A stretch of DNA of 64,000 nucleotides, taken from contig CAVXSB010000006.1 in the NCBI GenBank assembly GCA_963764315.1, forward strand, positions 248,001 to 312,000, in the 5' to 3' direction. Under the pieces are notes generated by a model. That model was given only the letters and a program-made list of their open reading frames with translations. It was not told where the DNA came from and did no database searches. The translations under genes were made by a program, and so were the position numbers. Origin of the DNA: DATLWN01 sp963764315 (GTDB lineage: Bacteria > Pseudomonadota > Zetaproteobacteria > Mariprofundales > Mariprofundaceae). Every line of letters starts with the position of its first letter. The first letter of the stretch is position 1. Positions 35,626 to 44,029 of this stretch are shown here, piece by piece.

Positions 35626-36377
35626 GGTGCCGGCTGGTAGCCGATGAGCTTGGCGATGATGCGGCCGAACTTGATCTTGGCGGTCATCATCAGCGGGATG
35701 CGGCGGGTGTCGTTGCTCAGCCAGATTTTCATGGTGCCGACGCTGCTGAAGATGCCTTCGGTCTTCAGGCGAGGCTCGATCACCAGGCATTGGGTTCGCT
35801 TGCCGGTGCCCGGCATGTACTGGTACTCGGTTTTGAGCACGTGGACCTCGACATCGTACTTCTTGCCGGAGTCGAACACGGGAAGGCGGATCATATCCCC
35901 GACCTTCAGCGGCAGGCGGCGAACCGTATAGAAGGCATCCATGACATTCAAATAGCCGGCGGGCACGTCGAAGCTCTCGGTCTTGCCGTCATGGGTATAG
36001 GTCACCTTGCCCTGCCGCCACAGAAAGCGGGTTTGTTTGACGGCATGGTAGTGGCCCTCGTGCTGCTGCAGGTCGAAGACGGTGCTCTGCGCCTTGCCGG
36101 CGCGGCATAGCCCTTCCGAGGTGATGGTGTCGCGCACCTTCTTGAACATGTCGAAGAACTTGTTCGTCTTCGCCAGGGTGTCGACGCGATAGGCATCCTC
36201 TCCCTGGCGGCCGACACTCATGGTGGCGGTGCCGGCATCGACGAATTCCCAGCCGACCTGGAAGGTCATGCGCTCGCCGACGTACGGCATACAGCCCAAC
36301 GTCTCGGCGGCGCAGACCGGCAGCGGCGCAAACAGGGCCGCGAACAGCAGGGCGAGGCTAGTGCGCCACCAGTTCAT
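35622..36377 (-). CDS. DUF3108 domain-containing exported protein
   Basis: A 251-residue protein with a cleavable signal peptide (SLALLFAALFAPLPVCAAE). The rest is predicted beta-rich and matches DUF3108 (GERMTFQVGWEFVDAGTATM near the start, RIPLMMTAKIKFG at the end). The family function is unknown; it is periplasmic by signal. ATG 36377 is preceded by GGAGG with 6-nt spacing and lies inside the 3' end of waaC (20-nt overlap). Its place in an LPS core cluster hints at an envelope lipid role, which is inference. Confidence 0.8.
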   Translation of the reverse strand: MNWWRTSLALLFAALFAPLPVCAAETLGCMPYVGERMTFQVGWEFVDAGTATMSVGRQGEDAYRVDTLAKTNKFFDMFKKVRDTITSEGLCRAGKAQSTVFDLQQHEGHYHAVKQTRFLWRQGKVTYTHDGKTESFDVPAGYLNVMDAFYTVRRLPLKVGDMIRLPVFDSGKKYDVEVHVLKTEYQYMPGTGKRTQCLVIEPRLKTEGIFSSVGTMKIWLSNDTRRIPLMMTAKIKFGRIIAKLIGYQPAP

Positions 36378-37386
36378 CAATGGCCTCCAGTACCGCATCG
36401 GCACGGATGCTCGGCATGCAGACGAATTGGTCGCAACGGCGTTTGAAGCAGGGTCCGCATGCCGGATTGGATTCGATATGCCAATGTCCCTCTCCTATCG
36501 GGGCGGATCGCCACGAGGCCGACGGTCCCCAGCATGTGATGGTGCGGGTACCCAGCGCTGCGGCCAGGTGCAGCACGCCGGTGTCCGCGCCCACCACGGC
36601 CTGGGCCCCAGCCAGTAATGTAGCCAATGCTGACATGTTCAGGCGTTCGGACAAGGCCAGGCCGCGGCTCTGTGCAGCCAGGCCTGCCGCGACCCGCCGT
36701 TCCGCTTCGCTGCCCCAGGAGAATACCGGCGTCAGCCCGCGCGCCAGGGCACCGCGGGCGATGGCGATCCAGGTGGCATCGGGCAGGCGCTTGGTGGCCC
36801 AGCCGCCGGCGCTGTGCAGCACGATATAGCGCTGCCCGTCCAGGCCAATGTTGGCCAGGGCCGAGGGATCGAGCAGGTGCGCGCTGACCTCGGGGCGAAC
36901 GCGAGGCGGTGCATAGGGAATAGGGGTGTCCGGCCGATGGCCGGGATCTGCGGCGAAGGGGGCGGCGGCCACCCGGCGGTACTGTTGCACGACATGTCGG
37001 TCATCGGCAGCAAAACGTACCGGCCGCTGCAGCCAGCCGGCCGGCCGTTCGCGCAACTCGGTGGGGTCGATGCCGTATACCGGACTGCCGCTGGCGCGCG
37101 CCAGCAGCGCCGACTTGATCAGTCCCTGCAGATCGAGCACGGCATCGAAACGGTGGCGGCGCAGGCCCTTCACGGCCTGCCATGCGGCGCGCAGCGGCCG
37201 CTCCCCCTTCATGGCCACCGCATGCACGCTGACTGATGGGGGGAAGATCTCGGTGACGAAGCGGTAGCGGGCGTCGACGAGCCAGTGCACGGCATCCACC
37301 TCGGGGCGAGCCAGCAGATCGTCCAGCGCCGGCAGGGCATGGATGATGTCGCCGAAGGCGGAGAGCTTGACCACGAGCAGCTTCAT
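36358..37386 (-). CDS. waaC: LPS heptosyltransferase I WaaC
   Basis: Adds the first L-glycero-D-manno-heptose to Kdo in the inner core. It has 342 residues, GT9. The N-terminal MKLLVVKLSAFGDIIHALPAL and DLQGLIKSALLARASGSPVYGID are typical of WaaC; the ADP-heptose site VVGADTGVLHLAAALGT is in the second half. ATGA overlap with waaF. Confidence 0.9.
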   Translation of the reverse strand: MKLLVVKLSAFGDIIHALPALDDLLARPEVDAVHWLVDARYRFVTEIFPPSVSVHAVAMKGERPLRAAWQAVKGLRRHRFDAVLDLQGLIKSALLARASGSPVYGIDPTELRERPAGWLQRPVRFAADDRHVVQQYRRVAAAPFAADPGHRPDTPIPYAPPRVRPEVSAHLLDPSALANIGLDGQRYIVLHSAGGWATKRLPDATWIAIARGALARGLTPVFSWGSEAERRVAAGLAAQSRGLALSERLNMSALATLLAGAQAVVGADTGVLHLAAALGTRTITCWGPSASWRSAPIGEGHWHIESNPACGPCFKRRCDQFVCMPSIRADAVLEAIDELVAH

Positions 37387-38348
37387 GGGGAGAGCATAGC
37401 CAGGCAGGCGTCGCGCACGGCTTCGGGCAGGATATTGGCCATGCAGGGCTGGCCCGTGACGGTGCACTCGCGTTGAAGGCAGGGGCTGCAGGCGGCCGGC
37501 TCAAAGAGCAGACGCACATGCGCGCCGGACGGCGAGGTGCGCGCGGGATCGGTGGCGCCGAACATGGCGACGGTGGGGATATCGAGTCCGGCCGCCACAT
37601 GCATGAAGCCCGAATCGTTGCACAGCATCAGCCGGCCGGCGGCCGCCAGCTGCAGGGCCTGGCCGAGCTGCGTCTGACCGGCGGCGTTCCAGGCCGGACC
37701 CTCGACCCTGGCCAACACCTGCTCGCCGATGGCCCGCTCGGCCGCCACACCCAGCACGACGGGTTGCCAGCCTTCTTTCGCCAGCCAGGCCAGGATATGG
37801 GCATAGGCCTCGGCCGGGTAGCGTTTGGCGCCGCCGAACTGGGCGCCCGGAGCCACGCAGATCGCCCTTTGGGGATCCAGGCCCTGGGCGGCCATCAGGG
37901 CCATGCCCTCTTCCCGGTCCCCGGGCGGGTGCACCAGTCTCACTTCCTTCTCGGCCACCTTCATGCCCAGCTGAACGGGAATGTCCAGGTAGTACAGGCG
38001 ATGGTGCTGGCGCCCGAGATCCAGGCGCCGCGGCAGGGAGCGGCTCAGAAGCGGGCGGCGCCATTGCCCGCGGTAGCCGATGCGTTGCCGGCAGCCAGCC
38101 TTCAGGGCGCGCCAGGTCGAACCGATGCTGTTCGGGAACAGATAGGCGCGATCGGCGGCCGGCAGCTTTTCCTCGAAGCTGCACGCGCCGAGGTCCAGGT
38201 AGGGCAGCAGGTCGCGTAGCCAGGGCCGGCCATGGATCGACAGGTGATCGTGGCGGTGGTGGTCGGCGATGGCCCGCATCGCCGGCTGCGCCATGATCAC
38301 GTCGCCCAGCCAGTTCGGGGGCAGGATCAGGGTATGGGCGGCACTCAT
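37383..38348 (-). CDS. waaF: LPS heptosyltransferase II WaaF
   Basis: Adds the second inner-core heptose. It has 321 residues, GT9. The N-terminus LILPPNWLGDVIMAQPAM is the WaaF hallmark; CVAPGAQFGGAKRYPAEAY and LMLCNDSGFMHVAAGL follow. ATG 38348 starts 7 nt after the preceding gene. Confidence 0.92.
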   Translation of the reverse strand: MSAAHTLILPPNWLGDVIMAQPAMRAIADHHRHDHLSIHGRPWLRDLLPYLDLGACSFEEKLPAADRAYLFPNSIGSTWRALKAGCRQRIGYRGQWRRPLLSRSLPRRLDLGRQHHRLYYLDIPVQLGMKVAEKEVRLVHPPGDREEGMALMAAQGLDPQRAICVAPGAQFGGAKRYPAEAYAHILAWLAKEGWQPVVLGVAAERAIGEQVLARVEGPAWNAAGQTQLGQALQLAAAGRLMLCNDSGFMHVAAGLDIPTVAMFGATDPARTSPSGAHVRLLFEPAACSPCLQRECTVTGQPCMANILPEAVRDACLAMLSP

Positions 38349-38355
38349 GGGCGGA

Positions 38356-39030
38356 TCAGCGGCGGGTGCAGATGAACATCCATTCGCTTTCGGGATGCCT
38401 GAGTCCCGTGGTCCGCTGCAGCAGGTGTTCCTCGACGATGTGGAAATGGCGGGACAGGGTGTTGTGGATGCCGCGGTGGGAGTAGTGGTAGGGCTGCGAT
38501 TCGTCACGCAGGGAGGGAATATAGCGCTCGGCCAGATAATGCAGGCGGGCGTGCAGCAGCGGTACCGTGACGATGGTGACGACCAGAAATCCCTCGGGCC
38601 TCAGCACACGCTCGATCTCGTTGATGACGAGCTCGGGATTCAGCGTATAGCTCAGGGCATTGAAGCTCAGCACCAGATCGCAACTTTGCGAGGCCAGAGG
38701 AATGTTTTCCGCCATGCAGTTCAGATAGCGGCCGCTGGGCAGCGCCCCCGGATAGGCGCGTTGGTAGTCGTCCAGCAAGGGGTCGATGAAGATGCGGTTG
38801 GCATGGTCGACCAGGTGGCTGAGGCAGACCGGGCCACTGCCGATGTCCAGTACGGTCGGCTTCGGCGGCAGCTTCCCGATGATCGATTGCAGGTGGGGCA
38901 GGTAGTGGGCCTCGGCATGCGCCATGCGCTGGGCGAGCACGTCCTTGCCGTGCCACTTCAGCTCGGTGACCCTCTGCGCCTTGAGCCAGCGGCTCTTGGC
39001 GATCGGTTTATGGTGTGCCATAGACAACAT
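38356..39030 (-). CDS. Class I SAM-dependent methyltransferase
   Basis: A methyltransferase of about 224 residues: VLDIGSGPVCLSH (motif I), DLVLSFNALSY, ERVLRPEGFLVVTIV. No substrate can be assigned. Three starts are possible in frame: TTG 39036 (AGGAG 7 nt upstream), ATG 39030 and ATG 39021. All overlap the acyltransferase 3' end, so coupling is likely. This is the second of two methyltransferases in the LPS cluster, unrelated in detail to that at 31.5 kb. Confidence 0.75.
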   Translation of the reverse strand: MLSMAHHKPIAKSRWLKAQRVTELKWHGKDVLAQRMAHAEAHYLPHLQSIIGKLPPKPTVLDIGSGPVCLSHLVDHANRIFIDPLLDDYQRAYPGALPSGRYLNCMAENIPLASQSCDLVLSFNALSYTLNPELVINEIERVLRPEGFLVVTIVTVPLLHARLHYLAERYIPSLRDESQPYHYSHRGIHNTLSRHFHIVEEHLLQRTTGLRHPESEWMFICTRR

Positions 39031-39919
39031 CGGCAAGCATCTTCTCCTGCTCCAGGATCAGCCATCGGCGGTGGCTCCATAGCCAGAGTTCAGGACGCCG
39101 ATGAATCGTGGATGAAAAGCTGTCCGCCATGGCGGACATGGCATGGTAGGCATCGGCATCCTTGACCCCGGTCGGTGCAGGCAGTTCGATGGGCCGGAAC
39201 TGCAGGCGGAAGCGGAAGCTGCGGCCGATGCGGTGCAGGATCACCCCGAACACCGGCGTGTCGTACTTGTGGGCGTAGGCGGCCGGGAACAGGGTCGTGG
39301 ATGCCAGATGTCCGAGAAAGGGCACCGGCGTGCCCGTACTCAGGTGCTGGTCGATCATGATTGCCGCCAGGCCGCCTTCTTTGAGGAATTTGGGTATCCA
39401 GCGCAGACCGTCGTTGCGGTCGATCAAGCGCGCCCCGAAGCGCTCGCGGCAAGCCTTCAGGAAGCGATCCAGCGCCGGATTGTTCAGGCGCCGGTAGATG
39501 ATGCCGGTCGGGTATCCGAGCAGGGAGCACATCAGGGCCCCCAACTCCCAGTTGCTGTGGTGACAGGCCACCAGGATGGCGCCGTGGCCCCGATCCAGGG
39601 CGGCGCGCAGTTCCTCTTCCCCCTCCACCGTCACGCGCGAGCGCAGGAAGGCATGCGAGCGCAGGTAGACATGGGGAAGCTCGAAGACCGTGCGCCCGAG
39701 CTCGGCGAAGGATTCGCGCATCATGCGCCGGCGCCAGGCACGCGAATGGTCGGGGTAGATGCGGGTCAGATTGCGCATGGCGATCTGTCGGTGCCGGCGG
39801 TCCAGTAACGCCAACATGCGACCGATGCCGGCGCCGATGGCGCCGACGAGGCGGACGGGCAGCAGGCGCATGGTCCAAAATAGCAGGCGAACGGCCAATT
39901 CCGGCGGATTGTGAGTCAC
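39008..39919 (-). CDS. Lipid A late acyltransferase (LpxL/LpxM family)
   Basis: Inner-membrane acyltransferase adding secondary acyl chains to Kdo2-lipid IVA. It has 303 residues with an N-terminal hydrophobic segment. The catalytic HX4E motif is HHSNWELG; IYRRLNNPALD and MIDQHLSTGTPVPFLG are family blocks. The start is GTG 39919. Whether it is the LpxL or LpxM counterpart cannot be decided; only one such gene is present here. Confidence 0.88.
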   Translation of the reverse strand: MTHNPPELAVRLLFWTMRLLPVRLVGAIGAGIGRMLALLDRRHRQIAMRNLTRIYPDHSRAWRRRMMRESFAELGRTVFELPHVYLRSHAFLRSRVTVEGEEELRAALDRGHGAILVACHHSNWELGALMCSLLGYPTGIIYRRLNNPALDRFLKACRERFGARLIDRNDGLRWIPKFLKEGGLAAIMIDQHLSTGTPVPFLGHLASTTLFPAAYAHKYDTPVFGVILHRIGRSFRFRLQFRPIELPAPTGVKDADAYHAMSAMADSFSSTIHRRPELWLWSHRRWLILEQEKMLADVVYGTP

Positions 39920-39928
39920 GGCAGGGGA

Positions 39929-40099
39929 TCAGTCCTTCAGGGGGTTGGCCTCATCGATGAGCATGACCGGGATGTCGTCGCGTATCGGGTATTCGAGTTT
40001 GCAGGCCTTGCAGACCAGCCCGGTTTTCGAGGCATTGTAGTCTACCCTTCCCTTGCACTGGGGGCAGGCGAGAATGTCGAGCAGTTCCTGATCCAGCAT
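39929..40099 (-). CDS. Trm112/YcaR family zinc-binding protein
   Basis: A 56-residue protein of the Trm112 type, with two Cys pairs (CPQC, CKAC) forming a zinc site and ending DIPVMLIDEA. The bacterial homologue YcaR lies between lpxK and kdsB in E. coli; here it sits between lpxK and the acyltransferase. GGGAG precedes ATG 40099. Function in bacteria is not settled. Confidence 0.9.
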   Translation of the reverse strand: MLDQELLDILACPQCKGRVDYNASKTGLVCKACKLEYPIRDDIPVMLIDEANPLKD

Positions 40100-40159
40100 G
40101 AGCGCTCCCTGCAGTCGTTCAGGCAAGGCTAGCATCAGCCTTACGCCCCCCACAAGGAT

Positions 40160-41155
40160 TCATGGGCCCGGCAGACGCTGCAGGATGGCGGCCAACAGCC
40201 CGTTCTCCGCTTCGGCCTGCTGGCGGGCGATCCACAGCGGCCGGCCGGGCGGCCACAGCGGCGCCAGTTTGACCACATCCTTGGCCGTGACGACGACGGG
40301 GGTTGCCAGCGCCAGCAGCATCGCCACGTCGCGGTCGCTATAGCGGTGATGATCGGGGAATGCGCGCACCGCATCGACGGCGCAGCCGTAGCGGGCCAGA
40401 TCGTCATGGAAGCGCGCCGGGCGGGCGATGGCGCTGACGGCGGCCACATGCCGTGGCGCAGGTTCGCCGGTGCCCATGGCATCCTCCAGGCGACAGATGG
40501 AGGCCTGCCAGCGCCATTGCCGCTGTACCAAAGCCAGCGGGGTCAGCGGATCGGGGCCGGTGCGCACAACCAGATCGGCCCGCGCCAGGGCTGTGGCCGG
40601 CTCGCGCATGGGGCCTGCCGGAATCAAGGCCCCGTTGCCCAGGCCCGCGGCCGGCACCAGCACGATGTCGCAGGCCCGGCCGAGCTGGCGGTACTGGAAG
40701 CCGTCGTCCAGCACGATGACGTCGCCGTGCGGCGCGGCCAAGGTTGCTGCCGCCACCCGGTCCCGGCCGGCGATGACGGGGCACCCGGCGGCGTCGGCCA
40801 AGAGCCGGGCCTCGTCGCCGACCATGGCCGCCGGCATGGTCGGTGCGATGAGGGTCGGCGATGAAAGGGATCCGCCGTCGCCACGGCACAGGATCACCGG
40901 CCGGTGGCCCTTGGCCTTCAGCTCCCCGGCGAGCCAGATCACGAATGGGGTCTTGCCGCTGCCACCGGCGGTGATGTTGCCGACGGAGATCAGCGGTAGC
41001 GGCGGCATCTGCTGGCGCGCCAGGCGCCGGCGCTGGTCGTGGGCGGCCAGCCCGGCGTAGATGCGGCTGGCCAGCCGCAGCAGCAGTGGGGCTCTGGATT
41101 TTCCCCACCACATACCCTCGATGCGGCTGGCCAGCTGCCGGTAAGGGGCGCTCAT
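40160..41155 (-). CDS. lpxK: Tetraacyldisaccharide 4'-kinase LpxK
   Basis: Phosphorylates the lipid A disaccharide at the 4' position, on the inner face of the membrane. It has 331 residues. The Walker A sequence is GNITAGGSGKTP; DDGFQYRQLGR and FPDHHRYSDRD are family motifs. The first 40 residues contain an amphipathic, membrane-associating helix. It starts 5 nt after the waaA stop. Confidence 0.95.
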   Translation of the reverse strand: MSAPYRQLASRIEGMWWGKSRAPLLLRLASRIYAGLAAHDQRRRLARQQMPPLPLISVGNITAGGSGKTPFVIWLAGELKAKGHRPVILCRGDGGSLSSPTLIAPTMPAAMVGDEARLLADAAGCPVIAGRDRVAAATLAAPHGDVIVLDDGFQYRQLGRACDIVLVPAAGLGNGALIPAGPMREPATALARADLVVRTGPDPLTPLALVQRQWRWQASICRLEDAMGTGEPAPRHVAAVSAIARPARFHDDLARYGCAVDAVRAFPDHHRYSDRDVAMLLALATPVVVTAKDVVKLAPLWPPGRPLWIARQQAEAENGLLAAILQRLPGP

Positions 41156-41160
41156 GCTCC

Positions 41161-42351
41161 CTATGCCCCTGTCCGCGGCAGGTAGGGCTCCAGGGCGGTG
41201 AGCATGCGCTCCAGCACGGCAGCCTTGTCGGCCATGAACGCCGATGCCTTGGCGTGCATCTGTCGCAGCTCTTCGGGGTGGGTCAGAAAGCGGCGGACGA
41301 TGGCGTCGAGTGCGGCGGTATCCTCGGCGATGACGGCGCCGCCGGCGGTCTGCATCTGCAGCATGACGTCCCGGAAGTTTTCGACATGCGGGCCGGTGAT
41401 CACGCCCCGCCCGCAGATGGCCGCCTCCAGCGGGTTATGCCCGCCGACCGGCACCAGGCTGCCGCCGACGATGACGAGGTCGGCGATGGTGTACAGCGAC
41501 GAGAGCACGCCCATGGCATCGATCAGCGCCGCATCGGCGGCCTGGGATTCGGGCTGCGACCAGCGTGCGAGAGACAGGCTGGCGTCGGTGATCATGGCGG
41601 CGACGGATGCGAAACGCTCCGGGTGGCGGGGGACGAAGACGGCCAGTAACTCGGGCACGAGCCGGCGCCAGCCGGGAAGCAGCGACAGCATCTGCGCCTC
41701 TTCCCCCTCGTGCGTGCTCGCCATCAGCAGGATCGGCCGCCTTCTCGTAGCGTCGAGGCGACGGCGCAATCCGTCGGCATCGGCCTCGGGGGGATGGATG
41801 GCGAACTTCAGGTTACCGACGGTGCGGATGCGCGAGGCGGGGATGCCCAGTTCGGCCAGGCGTGCGGCATCAAGCTCACTCTGGGCCAGGAACAGCCGCA
41901 CCGGTTCCAGCCACCGGCGCCACAGCCGGCGCGTGGCCCGGTAGCGCGGGAAGGAGCGGTCCGAGATGCGCGTGTTGATGCCGATGATCGGGATGCCGCG
42001 CCGCTTGCAGGCCGCCAGCATGCCCGGCCAGAACTCGGTCTCGGTCAAGAGCAGCAGGCTGGGCGAAAGCCTGTGCACCAGCCGGCGCATGGTGCCCGGA
42101 AGGTCCCAGGGCAGGTAGGATAGGGTGATGGCATCGGCAAACAGTCGCCGGGCCTGCTGGTGGCCGGTGCGCGTAACGACGGTCAGGTGTACGGCATGCC
42201 CATTGGCGATCAGGCTCTCGATCAGGGGGGCGACGGAGTTGACCTCCCCCATCGAACAGGCATGTACCCACAGGCAGCCGGGGCGCCGGTCCGGCAGCGA
42301 CAGGGCCAGTTGCTGGCGCCATTTGGGCGTATGCACGGCGGTGGATTCCAT
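41161..42351 (-). CDS. waaA: Kdo transferase WaaA (KdtA), short N-terminus
   Basis: Transfers Kdo from CMP-Kdo to lipid IVA. It has 396 residues from ATG 42351. Family motifs: WVHACSMGEVNSV (catalytic Glu region), LLLTETEFWPGML, INTRISDRSF, GGSLVPVGGHNPLEAA. Typical WaaA is about 420 residues with an N-terminal membrane anchor; here the protein begins around KWRQQLALSLP and no hydrophobic segment precedes it in any frame before the divergent gene. It has no clear ribosome site. It is first in the minus-strand LPS cluster. Confidence 0.9.
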   Translation of the reverse strand: MESTAVHTPKWRQQLALSLPDRRPGCLWVHACSMGEVNSVAPLIESLIANGHAVHLTVVTRTGHQQARRLFADAITLSYLPWDLPGTMRRLVHRLSPSLLLLTETEFWPGMLAACKRRGIPIIGINTRISDRSFPRYRATRRLWRRWLEPVRLFLAQSELDAARLAELGIPASRIRTVGNLKFAIHPPEADADGLRRRLDATRRRPILLMASTHEGEEAQMLSLLPGWRRLVPELLAVFVPRHPERFASVAAMITDASLSLARWSQPESQAADAALIDAMGVLSSLYTIADLVIVGGSLVPVGGHNPLEAAICGRGVITGPHVENFRDVMLQMQTAGGAVIAEDTAALDAIVRRFLTHPEELRQMHAKASAFMADKAAVLERMLTALEPYLPRTGA

Positions 42352-42477
42352 GCGCGCATTGCAGCAGGAAACGGGCGTGGCATCCACAACCGGCGCATCG
42401 GACTTGCACGGGCGGTTGCATTGCGCTTGCATGAGCCGGTTGGCTATCATCGCCGATCGATGAACAGGAGGGCTCCC

Positions 42478-42948
42478 GTGGAGATTGATTATCGCTGGCT
42501 GGAAGACCGGGTATTGCTGCGCAAGCTGGGGGCGGAAGAGCGGGAGCTCCTGGGTCGCGTGATCCAGCCTCAGACCTTTGACGCCGGCGAGGTCATGCTG
42601 GGGCAGGGACAGACGGGCGGGGTGCTGTACCTGCTGCGTAGCGGCAATGCCGTCATCGCCCGCGAGGAAGGCGATGAGCGTACCCCCGTGGCCACCATCG
42701 GAGAAGCGGCGACGTTCGGCGAGATGACCTTCCTGACCGGTGAGGAGGCAAGCGCCACGGTCACTGCCAAGGATGCCTGCACGGTGTACAAGTTGAACCG
42801 CACGGCCTATTCCGAGCTGATGCAGCGCCAGCAGGATCTGGTGTATGCGCTGTTCGCCCACATCCTGATCCATACGGCGCGCGTGATCCGCCACATGAAC
42901 GAAGAGCATGTGAACCTGCTCCAATATATTGCCGGCCGCCGCGTTTAA
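42478..42948 (+). CDS. Free-standing cyclic nucleotide-binding domain protein
   Basis: A 156-residue Crp-like CNB domain with no C-terminal helix-turn-helix and no enzymatic domain. The beta-roll shows GEVMLGQGQTGGVLYLLRSG, and the phosphate-binding cassette reads FGEMTFLTGEEASATV. In CAP the equivalent of the EAS position is ERS, whose Arg contacts the cyclic phosphate; that Arg is missing here. GTG 42478 is chosen because AGGAGGG lies at 42466-42472; an in-frame ATG at 42460 overlaps that site. Divergent from waaA. Two antiporter genes follow within 40 nt each. Confidence 0.82.
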   Translation: MEIDYRWLEDRVLLRKLGAEERELLGRVIQPQTFDAGEVMLGQGQTGGVLYLLRSGNAVIAREEGDERTPVATIGEAATFGEMTFLTGEEASATVTAKDACTVYKLNRTAYSELMQRQQDLVYALFAHILIHTARVIRHMNEEHVNLLQYIAGRRV

Positions 42949-42985
42949 TCCTGCGTTCGATCTTCCGTCTGCCGGCTAGAAGACG

Positions 42986-43996
42986 GTGAGCGCATCCATC
43001 CTGCTGTTGCTGGCCGCCCTGGTGGTGGTTTTTCTCGCGGCCCAGGCATTCACCAACGCCATCGAGCATCTCGGCGAGCGACTCGGCGTTTCCGAGGGCG
43101 TCACCGGCTCGGTATTCGCGGCCATCGCCACGGCCATGCCCGAAACGATCGTACCCCTCGTGGCCATCGTGGCCGGCGGGCGCGATGTGGCGCTGAATCA
43201 TGCCGTCGGTGTGGGGGCGATTCTGGGCGCGCCGTTCATGCTCAGCACCCTCAGTATCGGCCTGATGGCCTGGTTTGCGGGCCGCAGGCGGGGATGGCGC
43301 ACGGCCTTCACGCCCGAGGTTGGCGGCATGCGCCGGGACATGCATGTGTTCGGCATCGCCTTCCTGCTGGTGACGGGTACGGCCGTGATGCCTGCCGCAT
43401 GGCATCCGGCCCAGGCCCTGGTTGCCGTAGCCCTGTTCATTCTTTATTTCTTCTATCTGCTGCAGACGATCCGCAGCAGCCAGGCGCTGGTGGCCGATGG
43501 CCATGCCACGGAGGCCGGGGAGACGCTCTACCTGGGGCGATTGTTCGGCGATGCCTATTGGGTGACCGTCGTGCAGTTGGTCGCGGCACTGCTGTTGCTG
43601 GTCTGGGGGGCGAAGCTTTTCGTCGCCGGTGTGGAACAGGTCAGCGTCTTGGTGGGCATGCCGGCGCTACTGGTGTCGCTGCTGGTGGTACCGGTGGCTA
43701 CCGAGTTGCCGGAGAAGGTGAACTCCATCCTGTGGATTCGCCGTTCCAAGGACACGCTGGCCTTCGGCAATATCACGGGCGCCATGGTGTTCCAGAGCAC
43801 GGTCATCCCGGGGCTGGCCATGCTGTTGATCCCCTGGCATATCCACGATGTCTATGCGCTGGCGGCCATCGCCATGACCCTGCTCGGGGTGGCATGGCTG
43901 TATGGCCTGCATGCCACCGGGCGGCTGCAGCCCCGGCATGTGCTGGTCAATATGGTGCTGTACGGGGGCTTCGTGCTGTTCGCCGTCGTTTATTAG
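42986..43996 (+). CDS. CaCA-family cation/Ca2+ antiporter-like membrane protein
   Basis: A 336-residue inner-membrane protein with about ten helices in two inverted halves. The alpha-repeat motifs are GSVFAAIATAMPETIVPL in the first half and ATELPEKVNSI with FGNITGAMVFQST in the second, characteristic of Na+/Ca2+ exchangers; the cation cannot be assigned from sequence. GTG 42986 is the start, 37 nt after the CNB gene. Probably co-transcribed with the genes on either side. Confidence 0.85.
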   Translation: MSASILLLLAALVVVFLAAQAFTNAIEHLGERLGVSEGVTGSVFAAIATAMPETIVPLVAIVAGGRDVALNHAVGVGAILGAPFMLSTLSIGLMAWFAGRRRGWRTAFTPEVGGMRRDMHVFGIAFLLVTGTAVMPAAWHPAQALVAVALFILYFFYLLQTIRSSQALVADGHATEAGETLYLGRLFGDAYWVTVVQLVAALLLLVWGAKLFVAGVEQVSVLVGMPALLVSLLVVPVATELPEKVNSILWIRRSKDTLAFGNITGAMVFQSTVIPGLAMLLIPWHIHDVYALAAIAMTLLGVAWLYGLHATGRLQPRHVLVNMVLYGGFVLFAVVY

Positions 43997-44029
43997 GCCT
44001 GCCGTGTCGTTTTCTAGGGAGGGAGACCG

